NCBI GenBank assembly: GCA_943737045.1
Contig: CALSFV010000060.1
Coordinates: 124,001 to 188,000 of the forward strand
DNA: 64,000 bases
Direction of reading: 5' to 3'
Origin: Parapristionchus giblindavisi
Taxonomy: Eukaryota; Nematoda; Chromadorea; Rhabditida; Diplogasteridae
Shown: in pieces, positions 25,704 through 37,900 of the stretch
How the letters are laid out: each line of letters begins with the position of its first letter
Position numbering within the stretch: the stretch's first letter is position 1
The notes under the pieces: generated by a model
Database searches by the model: none
The model's input: only the letters and a program-made list of their open reading frames with translations
Told to the model about the DNA's origin: nothing
Translations under genes and position numbers: made by a program

Positions 25704-28700
25704 GAGGAGTAATTATAGGTAGACGAATGAGGAAGACATGACTACTACCTTAGAAAGTTGTCTATGTAAGAATGGAATGAGGTGGTGGTTGGCCCTTATT
25801 TTATTCCTTTCTTCTCTCATTCATTCTTTCATTTTCCCTCACTCTCCGTTCCTTGTCCCCCATCATTTGCACATTCAACGTACAATAAACGACTAGAGAA
25901 CCCCCGGGTAATGGGCAGGAGGCAATGATTATGGTGGCATTTGAACGGTGTAGGGGACAATCATAGGTCGAAAAGTATGTTACAAAGTACCAAGCATGAC
26001 CGGATTTTGATCCAAAATTTCACAAAAATCGATAAACCTGACCGGATTTTAAGCGAAAATTTCACAAAAATCGAAAAAGCTCAGCGGACTTTGAGCCAAA
26101 TTTGCCAAAACTCGATAAACCTGACCGGATTTTGAAACCCGACAACCTATCTATTCGACCTATGGGGACAATGAGGGACCGGGGATCGAGGGGTTCTGGA
26201 TGTGGGTATGGGGTCAGTGGGCAAGGGGTTCAGATAGAGTGCGTCAATTTTCGAGAAAATCAGAGTAGCACATTTGTTCGCGATTCGTTTGGATTGCCGA
26301 TTTGTGAAGTCGATAACAGCGAGCGATTGGACAATTTAACCCCCAACTTGCATTTTGCTCAACTTGCGCGGTTTACCCTGAGGGGGGGGGGGGGGGCGAA
26401 ACACTGGATTGTTTTAGATTAAATATTGTTTTTTTCATAAAAAAAAGTTTCTAACACAACCCACTTCTTATTGTTAGTCCCTTTCTTTCTTTCTCTATAA
26501 CTTCTCATATTCGTCAAAGCGAACGATGAATGGGAAGTGAGAATGAGATGAGTTTCACCGTTTGCTCATTAGACAGTTATGCTATTCTGAGATGTTTCCA
26601 AAATCCCTCGATGCGAATAATTATTGAATTGAATGTGCTACGCCTAGGGACCGTATCGTGAGAATTACGAGAGTGTAGTAAAATTTTATTTTTATCTTTT
26701 TCAACGTAATCAATGATGCCGATTCTAATGGAAAACAAGAATAAACATAAAAATAAAATTTAATAGCAGAAAACTGTGCTTAATTACTAATAGCTCATGT
26801 TAAGAAAAATACAGTATGTCAATCGTAGAATTGTGTCATGCGCTGGGTCACGATATATATTTATTCCCTCGAAATTCGATTACGCCCTTCCATATTTGTC
26901 CCTGATATTGCAAAAAAATATTTATTTGTATGTTCTCTGGCTGGCCACTGGTCAATGATCTGGTTCCCGGTTTTATAGTAAATGGGATCTCAAAATGGGG
27001 CAGCAAAATACGGATTGCGTTCGCTTGCACTATGGCTGGCCACTGATCACTGATAGTGATTGTGGACACGGAAGGAATTATTGGCTATCCCACTGTACTT
27101 TGTTCGATGTTTTCCCTGGTTCTTTTGTGTGTAGTTCTCTACCTCTGCCTCTACCTCTCCCTCTTCCTGTCCCTCTACCTCTCCTTCTCTTTCTCTCTGT
27201 CTCCATCTATATCTTGGCTACCTCACCATTTTCTCGTATTATATTATGTTTCTGTTTTCTGTGCTATCTGTACAATCTGTTTCATCATTCCCTCAATAGT
27301 TTCGAAACACTTTCGATTGATCAGTTCCGATCTCTTTCCTGTGTGTCACAACAATAATATTAGAGGTGATGTAATTCTACGTTTTGATTAGTCATAAAGG
27401 GAGAGGGAGAGGGAGATAAAGAGAGATATGGAGAGGTAGAGAGAGATAGAGAGGGAGAGGGAGAGGGAGAAAACAGATCGAGAGAAGGTATTTCGCGCAC
27501 GTTATTCCCGTTCTGAAATATGTGTGGCAGACCAGTGAAATGGACGTTTCAATCTGTTCTCATATACAGTCAGTGATCATTCGACCTTTGATCCCATCTT
27601 TGCTGATTCTTCGTTACCGCTAACAATAATAATATGCATTACTTTTCTGGCGATGGTTTGTCATCAATATTCCGTTATGTCTGTCATGATATTGTCTGTT
27701 ATCATTATGCCGTTCTGGATAACGACCATGCATTTTCATACCCTCACACTGTGAGGATTGACCCACTATATTCGGCTAATTTTCAGGGTCGACCCACTAT
27801 ATAAAGCTCATTTTTATATGAAACATTACAAGTTAAGCGAAAAATAACGATTTTTCTAGAGCGACCCACTATATAAAAATAATTCGGTGAGGGCACCGAA
27901 AATATATGATAACGATAGTGATTGTCTGGTGTCAAATATTATGTTAAGTAGTGAGTACAAGTAAGTATTAGCACATATTTCCCCCACGTCCGTACACCGG
28001 TGAGATTCGCGTTTCAAACCCAGTCTTTGTAGGCTTTCAGCGATCATGTTGCGTTCACCTCCTCATTCTCATAGGAAGAGCAATAATTATAATTTTAATA
28101 ATAATAACAATTATTATTATTGTTATTCTATTTGTTTCCTCGATTCCTCTCTTCTTTATATTAGTTGTACATGTTAATTTCATCTGTCTCTCTCCCTCTC
28201 CCCCTCCCTCCCCTCTCCCTCTTTCCTCTCATCCCTCCGGTTATGGTTTGTGTTTGCTCGTCGTAGTTCAGTGTTACACTGCTCGTGATATCATAATGAG
28301 ATGGGAGGAGGGAGAGGGAGAGAGGCATAGAGGGAAGGAGAGAGAGCAAGAGGGAGAGGGAGAAAGAACGAAAGGGAGAGGGAGAGAAGTAGAAGTTGGG
28401 AATGGGCCCTGCCAAAGAGTAAAGATGGCACAAAAAGTGTCTGAAGTGAGAAGGAGAAGGTATGTGACGATACACCAGGTGTGCTTACTTAGAGGGAGAG
28501 GGAGAGGTAGAGGGAGAGAAGAAGAGAGAGAGAGGGAGAGACAGTGATTCCCAAAAAACAATAGCATCAGCCGCTTCATGCATTTTCTCCCCTTTGCTCC
28601 TTTCATTTAGTTTCACTTCTCTATTATCTGATCTTATCTTCATTTTAAAGGCTAGCAAAATGACCTTTTTTAATGACTTTGATGCAATGATTTGTATTGA

Positions 28701-28864
28701 TTTTTTTAAATGATTTTGATTCATTTATGCAAAATGACATTTTTTGCAATACAATTTCCAGTTTGGATGCTCCCTGTACCAAGACCATGTATGCGAATTT
28801 CACTATCAACTATATACGTGCGTCAATCTGATTCCTTGTTGTTTTCTACTTCTTCCTCTTCTTC

Positions 28865-28903
<39 letters not shown>

Positions 28904-31900
28904 TCTTAATCCGTAATCCCCCACTTTTATCAGTACTCTAGTAGATCAGGGGAATGCAGTGATATCATTCTCGAGTGTTTTGATCCAACACCGAGTAGTT
29001 GGAGTTAACGCGGGAGAGTTAGATAGGGAAGGGAGATTCTAGTTTCGCGGCTTTCTGATAGTGCGTGATTCGAAGTACTGATTTGATTTATTTTCATTTA
29101 ATTGTATACCAACCTATGACATATGTTTTACCCTGTTGAAATATCGCGAAAAGAATAGGAACAATAATTCTTCTTCTATCTCATATTTCCAGTGATGACT
29201 GATGAACACACACTTGCATTATTGAGTGTGGTTGTGTATCGGTTGTTCATGATGCCTCTCCGTCTACATCTACCTCTACCTCCCCCCCTCTCTCTCTCCC
29301 TCTACCTCCCCCTCTCTTTCCCTCTACCTCTACCTCTACCTCTCTCTCCCTCTCCGTCTACCTCTACCTCTACCTCTCTCTCCCTCTACGTCTACCTCTA
29401 CCTCTACCTCTACCTCTCTCTCCCTCTCCGTCTACCTCTACCTCTACCTCTCTCTCCCTCTACGTCTACCTCTACCTCTACCTCCCCCTCTCTCTCTCTC
29501 TCCCTCTACCTCCCCCTCTCTTTCCCTCTACCTCTACCTCTACCTCCCCCTCTCTCTCCCTCTACCTCTACCTCTACCTCTCTCTCCCTCTACGTCTACC
29601 TCTACATCTCTCTCTCCCTCTACCTCCTAGAGTCCCACCATGTTCTCCTTCGCCCGTCTATTAATATCCATATCATTTGTCTGAACAGTGTATATTTCTT
29701 TCCCATCCCTCTGCCTCTCCTTCTGTTTCGCTAAGTCGTCATGCTCTATTTGCCTCGCAGATCATAAGCTCATCTATCTATTCCACCTGAACTGTTCTCC
29801 CTCTCCCTCTCTCCCTCTCCCTTTGCCTCTACCTCTCCATCCCTCCCTCTCTCCCTCTCCCTCTCTCTTTCTATTCTTATTGTATCTATTATCACGTCTG
29901 GCCATAATCCCCCATCCCACCACTCCTCCTAGTTCTCTTCCCCCCCCCCCCCGGCCTATCTGATGATTTTGTTTCTCTACCTCTACCCTTTCCTCTCCGT
30001 CTTTATCCTTCATACACGGGGCTTATACCTGGGCATAGCTCTCTCTCCCTCTCTCTCTCCCTCCCTCTCTTTCATCTACCTTTATCCGTCCGGTTCACAC
30101 TTTTTTCCTGTTACTCCTCTGCTTATTCTTCAGCTTCTCGTACGCTCACGCATTTTTGTAAATCTTTAAATAAATTCGTTATGAATTGGCAATTATTTTG
30201 GGCACCCCCATATTTTGCCTGTCTCTGTAACGCCCCAAAATTGGTACCCAAGTCTTTGATAAAAACTTTCCAACTGGTGGTGCCCCATGATTTGTCTCTC
30301 TCTCTCTTGTGATGTTCAAAACTCATTAGAAATAAGAATGTGTTTAGAGACGCCAAGAGGTTTCTCGTCTTTCCCCCCTCTTCATTCTTATTCTTTTCTT
30401 AACTTGTGCGAACAGTGAGAGAGAGAGAGGGAGAGAGGGGGAGAGGGAGAGGGAGAGAGAGAGGTTACGGTTTCGATAGGGTGGTGGGGCGATTACGAAC
30501 ACTAGATCATCTCGTCTCAATCAGTTGTCACTACTACTACTAGAGTAGTAGGTAGTACTAGGTGGTGGTCGTAGTAATCAGTATACGGTAATTACGATCA
30601 TGCGATAGCTAATCATTACTGTAGTTGACGATTACTACTGTATTACAGTACTACTACTGTAAATCATCACTACTGTATTACGGGTAGTAGTGAGTGTGAC
30701 TGTATGTTTTCGTTGATATATGCGATTACACCGGAAGAGCTCAATTAGTATTCAGTTGATCTGTCAATCGATGAATCAATCAATAATCAGTATCAATCAA
30801 TCAGTAATCTTCTGAAATTTGCTGTGCGATTCGAGAATGAATAGATTATCAGGGGTGGGCTACAGAGTGACAACGACAATGACAATTAGAATGACAATGA
30901 GCGATGTTGGTGAACAAATGACGTTGTTCATATTTCGTTTCTCTTTCGATAGTCACCACCCCTTATTTGTGTGGAAACGCCCTCATAATGAGAGGCGGAA
31001 TTATCATCGGGTTCACTTTCTCGATCTCTTCCTCTCTGATTTGACTCCATCCTTCCTCCTCCAGCTGCTCTCGCACACCGGACATTTCCTCCCGCCTCTG
31101 GTCTCTATCGTAGTCCTTGCCTAGGGGGTTTCATCGATAATCAATCGATAATCTGTCAATCTATAATCAGCTTACTTACTTATTTATGATATTTATGACA
31201 GAGATTATCGTTAATAATCACCATCCCTTGCTTGTTTAGACAAGGTGAACAGGTTTGCAAGGTGTGGATGCTCTCTCGTTTTCGTGTACTATCTCGCTCT
31301 CTCTGATTGTGTGCACTCTCTCTATTTCATATACTATCTCGACTTCTCGTCTATTTCTCTGCGCTGTCTCGTTTTCGCATAGTCTCTCTCAACCACTGTG
31401 TTTCTCTGTGCTCTATTCTTTTCGTATTCTCTCTTTTTTCTTATTTTCTCGAACTCTCTCGATCTCATTTCCCTTTCACATCTGATCTATCATATTATGA
31501 TCCTTTCATATCTATGGATATACATATCCTATATTCTATGCTATTTCTTAATGTGCAATCATATATTATATCCATTGAATGATTGATTGATAGATTGATT
31601 GATACTGTATGTGGTCGGGGGTTTGTTCCACTTTCTCTAAACTTTCTCATTATTCTCACGAGCGATCGCTCTCGAAACTTTTTTGTCTCGCAACTTTTTG
31701 CGGATCTGTCAATCCGTTTTCTCTTTCACACACACTCTTCATCATTGATTATCTGCTAAGTGGGTTTATAGTGATTATTGATTGATTTGTTTGGTAGATT
31801 ATGATTATTGATTAGTTTGAGTGTTTGATTATTGATCGGTTTTAATGATGCTTTCTTCTGATAGAAGCTGGGTTTCTTCATTTGTCGCACTCGGCTGAGA

Positions 31901-34900
31901 GAGAGAGAGCACAGCGTCAGAAGATATTGCAGACTGTGATTTTTTCTCAATCGAGAATGAAATGAGAGTAATGCAAAAATGGGACGACGGTAGAATATGT
32001 TTCAATTTTTGATTAAATGTCTGAAAGACTTAGACCAAGTTGATGTATTCGGTATCAACCATTTAAAAAAAAACAAAATAATAATGCACAACACTCAGCC
32101 GATTCTCTCGACTCACTGTCGTGTAATCATATGTGCATTTAAAGTACATGCATACTTATTCTTGTACATCTATTAATATTATTAATTTAATATTTCTACA
32201 TCTATGTGGTTTTCGTACATGAGATTTGTTTTTGATTGTCTAGATTGAAACCCAGTAATAGCGTAAATTACATTTTTTTACATTAACTAACATAGATGAT
32301 CGTATTCCGGTGAGTGTGACCTATCAAAGTCTGAATCACTTCCCCCACCTCATCATCATTGAAACCCGTCTCTATATCTCTCTGCCTCTCTCTCTTCACC
32401 CTCTAACCTCTCCCTCTCCCCCTCTCTCTCCATCCTCTTCTCTCTCCTCTCTCTCTCCCTCTTCTCTCTCCTCTCTCTCTCCCTCTTCTCTCTCCTCTCT
32501 CTCCACCTCTTCTCTCCTCCCTCTCCATCATTCTCCCTCTCCCCAATCTCTCTCCCCAATCTCTCTCTCTCACCTCAATCACTCATCATCCTCTTTGTTG
32601 TCTGTGACTCGAGTCTCACCTTGTGCTGTTTATCACTTTGATTCTAATAATGCTTTATCTCCCGCTCCCTCACCTTTATCCATTTACCTATCTCCCTCTA
32701 CCTTTCTATCCTCTAATTCTGGCTCCCTCCCTCTACCTCTGTCTCTCTCCCTCCTCTCTCAACTCGCTCTCCCTATCCTTGTCCGTCTCGAAACCAGTGC
32801 CCAATAGTGTTCGCAATGACAGTTTCATACTATTTCTCGTTTTGATCAATTGATTGATTGATTAAGTCTCACTCGTTGCAACCTCATTCGTCCAAACCCA
32901 TTCTCATACATCCCATAACCTTATCCGTTGTACAGTAATTAATACATGACAGTCAGCTGTTCATACAGACAATGAGTGCTTATGACTCGTGATAGCTGAT
33001 GGTATGATTAGTAGTAGGAGGGTTGATAGAAAGACCCATTGAATCGCAGTTTCAGTCAGCTTGTGTATGTTCATTCACAAACAATGTGTGCTAATGGATG
33101 ATTAGTAAATGAACCAATGTTATCTTGTATTATTTTAACTGTGAATACGTCTAGCGATCTGTCTGTATTCTTTTTAGTGTGGGGTGTCCTGTATTGATCA
33201 ATTGATCGATTGGTTTATTGATTCCAGAGTGTTTAATCGTTCCATATTCCTCCGTGCCCATTGAAATCTATGTCATTTAGTCTCTCATCTTTGACTCTCT
33301 CTCTCTCTCCTTCTCTCTCCCATAACCCCCCCCCCCCCCCCATCATAATATGGTGATTAGTGATAAGGTGTGCGTATGCGTGATGTTAGTGTGTCCTACC
33401 TCCTGACTATCTGGCACGGGGTCAGGAAGCTGACACGATTGAACTTTAACGGATTGGCCGGTCACGGTAGCTATGGTGTTACGATACTGACCTGATTGGA
33501 CTGTTGTGTACGGGGGTACGGTAGCGGATGAATCATGAGTCTGACCTTATTGGACTGGGGACTAGGAGATATACTGTAGGAGTGAAAAAAGTACTATGAA
33601 GGCAAGTGGACGGTAGTGATGGAGGGGAGGGAGAGACAGTGTGGCTCCCTGATCTGATGAGAGTTTGATGGAAAGTGCAATGAGCTCTGACTCTTTAATC
33701 TATTCTATCCTGAATAAATATAAAATATTGAGAGGGAGAGAGGAAGAGGGAGAGAGAGAGAGAAGCAAAGGAAAGAACGGGTTAGTATTGCGGGGTGAGG
33801 ATTGTGATGAAATGATGATCTGATTGGTGGGATGGTGGATACCGTAGACTTGAGATCGATTAGATTTGTCGGGAACGGGTTACGGTAGTTTTCTTTGTGG
33901 GACCGTTGGAACGTGAATTTCGAGCGTGACATACTGTAGCTTTCACAAGCATTCGAACCATAGGTGGGCGCGTGAAAACGAATATTTTTTGCGCACAGCC
34001 TTGCCTTCCCATGGGGGGACTTGCGCATAGCCTTGCCTCGCGAAAATCGGGCAATTTCCAGTCGAATTCGTCAAAAAATAGCCATGCGCACAGCCTTGCC
34101 TTACCCTTCCCCGGTTTGCGCACAGCCTTTCTCCCAGCGTGCCCACCTATGATTCGAACCTGAAGCATGGAATACTGTGGACTACTGTACTTCTCTATGG
34201 GTTACGGTAATGATTGATGTGATGAGAGTGGTGGAGTACATTTCATTTCCGTTCGTTCCCATATATCATGGGCAACTCTTCTAATTGATATTGATGTTGT
34301 TTACTTCTTCGATCATTCTTTCCACATTCCAGTGGTCGTTCGCCTCTCTCCTCTCCCCCTCTTTCCCTCTCCCTCTCCATCTCTCTCTCTCCCTCTGCCT
34401 CTCTCTCCCTCTTCCTCTCCCCTTCCCCCCTTCTCTCTCTACCTTACTCAATGCAATCAATCAGTGGGGGAATGATGAACGGTGCTCATTCACGCTACTC
34501 CTCCCCAGTTGTCCCTCCTCCCCCTCTCACTCCATCTCTACTTACTAACTTAACTTACTCTACCTTACTGCTTAACGATGCCTGACAGGGGAGAGGGAGA
34601 GGAGAGGGAGTTTGAGAAAGAGAGATAGAGGGAAAAGGAAGTCTTTGAGTTAAAATGTGTATGGGCCATACATCTCACTTGCTTCGTCATTATTTTATTT
34701 TATCTTTCATCTCTCTGTTTATCGTTAAAGATAAATAAATTATTATTATATACATGGGCGCCGACATGGGGGTGCCCCTTGTAAAATTAGAGTTTTTCGA
34801 AAATTTGTGGAATACCCCCTGTAAAAATGACGTTTAGGCGAAATTTTTGAAAAAAAAGTGAAAGCCCCCTGTAAAATTAGCAATTTTTCGTTCGGATGCC

Positions 34901-37900
34901 CACTGTAGAATCGAGCTCCAGGTACCCCGCCCATGTATGGTATGGGCTATGCGTAGATATACAGTGAAGAGGTAGATGGAATGGTCATTGGGATGGGTGT
35001 GGGTGAGGAAGTCTCGAATGGAATTCATTCCACCTACAAAAGGATTCATTCGAGAGCCAAGGTCGGATAGATAGGGAGAGGGAGGAGGAGAGGGAGAGAT
35101 GGTGATAAAGAGGAAGAGGTAGAAATCCTAGAACTGACTTATGAGCGGGAGAATCAGCACGCGATAGAGAGAGAACTTTTCACTTTCCTTCAATTTATCA
35201 TTCGTATTCTTCTCTTCACTCTTCACTTCTCTCCGCTGATTTGAGCCCTATCAGAATATCGATTGATTTGATTAGTCTCGACCGACCGGTGATAAGAATG
35301 GAATGAGAGGGAGAGGGAGAGAGAGGGAGAGGGAGAGGGAGGGAGTAAAATTTAGACTACTACGTTGTTATTGTCGTCTTTCTACGTTACTTCTCCCTTT
35401 TGACTCCATTCTGTTCCCCATTCACTGCCCATCAATTATGGTTACGAAAACTTAAAAAAAAAAGAATGTTACGTACTATTCATCTTTATCCTTCGTTATT
35501 TATTTGCTTATTTATTTACGCCTTAAATTTATATTCATGAACATACCAATATTTGTTGATTTGCTCTCCTTGGCTTCCTTAAAGTTATCTCCAGCCTTGA
35601 ATAACGGGATTTGCCTTTAACTTTTACCTATACCTTATTTCCTCTTCCTTGTCTTCCTCCTCATCTCTGGTCGACATTCTTGCCGACCTTCTTGGTTTTA
35701 TCTATGCCCTTTTTGTTTTGTTCATCGACCAGATGGACTCTGATATGTGCATATTGTTGAAACTCTCCGCTCTAACCATGCTCTCTCGCTTGCGTTGTCT
35801 ACGAGAAAGTGTTGCCAGAGCGGAGAGTAAGATTAGCTTGGGGTGTGCCTTGAAGTTTTTTTCGTTCTCTTTTGCTCTGAGGGCACATACAGTGACTCCC
35901 AGAAGATGTAGGGACCTGGCCAGAATACATGGTTGATGCATGTTTCAATGAAATGCTATGGGGGCGCGATGATATCCCTTGGACGATTCTGTGCTCAAAA
36001 TAGTTTACACAATCGTTTGATGCTATTCCATTTTTTCCAGCTTATTCTATTATCTATCTATTATCTAGTTGATTCTAGCAATCTTGAGCACTTTACAAAT
36101 GCGAGTTATGATGTTGATATTTTATTTTGATGCGCTATCGTATTCTATGCGCGGTGTGATGTGGGCCATTGGTGTACGGCCGACATTTCCCAATTGTCTA
36201 ATTTCCTCTTTCTTTTCAGTTCTTCCAAGTGGCGAACCCACTCTTCGACGACTTCTTCATGTTCTCAGGCAGAGGAGGCGCGGAGAATGGTGGTGCGACA
36301 GCGGGTCCATTTGGTGCGTGGTGCGATGGTGCATTTTCCCAATTCAGGAACTTCTGTTATTTTTCTCACTATGATGATGAGATCCGCCGTTTAGATCGAC
36401 GACGTCGAATGTTCCCCGGATTTCCCGGCTTTGACGACTTTCCCGGCCTCGATAGAGGGCTGTCGGGATCATTAAGTGAGTGGGTGGAATACGGTAGATG
36501 CGAAGAGTACGGTAGCTTTGTTGTGGTACGGTAATTGTGATTGAGTATGGTAGATCTAGTCATTATGATTGATGTGCTGGCATTAATTATAGTTTTTTTT
36601 TATTATTACTTCTAATCAGGATGGGCCGAACCTATTGACTTTGAGGATTTCTGTTGTGTATTATAGTGAGGTGAAACACGATAGTGCCTGGTCACGAGTT
36701 CGCAGTAGGAGAGGGGAGACCTTTTCTGCACAATTAGTTCCTTTTGAATGGCTTTTATCAAGCATAGAACCATTAGGAAATTGTGTGTGGGTGAATTGAT
36801 CTTTGATCTTGATCTGATCTCTGATCTTTGGTCTTTCCAGATGGTCTATCGGCTCCGTTTGACAGTATGAGACGAGGATCGAACGCGACTGACGATGGAT
36901 CGTTCCGGGGCATCGTTCGTAATATACCCATCAAGGTGGAACAGGTATGTGCAGGGGTGATCTTTGATCTTTGATCTTTGGTTTTTGATCTTTCAAAGGC
37001 TGGATCACTGTAGCGCAGCTTGATAGAGGTGGTTGGAACCTTTCATATATTATTTGTAATCAAGAGTGCTGTCTGTAATTTTACACACTCATGATACTGT
37101 AATATGTTTTAATTATGTGTGAAGCGCGTGTGTTAATTTTGTATACCTTGCTACATAAAATAGCTTGTTTTGGCCAGGGATTCTAAACAGCGTAGCCATA
37201 CTCTGTTGTGCTGACCATCTTCAGTAGAACGATAGCTATAGCTATTCTGCATTCGAGGTTGCGAAATGTGTAAATGCGTCAAAAAGTCTGTGGTTATATT
37301 TAAAACACTAGTCTTCTTTTGCTTTCTTATCTGCCTTTTTTAGAAGCGTACTTTGGAAGCGCATAAAAGGGCGCATATTAACGAAGTGTTAGATTGATTG
37401 ACGGGTAGTGTGATTGTATCAATGATCAATATGTCCCTTATCTATATCTATACAGATTGGACAGTGAATTGTTTTTCACACGCCATGGCTATGGGTTTTG
37501 TTTCGGGCACACGCAATAGAATATAAATAAATAAAAATATAATAATCGAGTATCCTAAAAATTTCTTGAAATCAAAGCAACCCATTTTAATATTTGCTCG
37601 GAGAAAACATTGTGATCGACAATGAATATGCTTGAATCTCCTTGAGTGGGAGCGGGAACGGGAAATCAGCGGGTGAAATTGCTTTTGTTTTGTTGAAGCG
37701 TTAGATAGGTTGATTGACGGATCTCAAAATACGTATTCATGGTCCCTTAATCAGTCCTTATTAAGAGGAGATATTGACCATTGATTGGTCAGGAAAATAG
37801 GAAAAAACATATGTTATATTATTTTTATTATTTTTATTTTTGATGTTGTAAAAAGGATTATACGTCGTTCTCATCATAACTGATTGTTCCTGAATGCCAA

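Larger units (their letters stand above)
21975..36219. other. Intron 4, 14.2 kb
   Basis: No exon recognised. GA tracts at 22675-22930, 23035-23085, 23690-23795, 25610-25710, 27400-27475, 28305-28545 and 30415-30465. CT tracts at 24606-24650, 25096-25245, 27130-27210, 28861-28905, 29260-29630, 29797-29870, 32380-32580 and 34340-34445. It also holds five short inverted-repeat elements, listed separately. Confidence 0.7.

Noticed and set aside
36311..36350. A 34-bp intron inside exon 5 (gtgcgtgg...ttcag)
   Set aside because: Shorter than nematode introns usually are, and the frame is open straight through.
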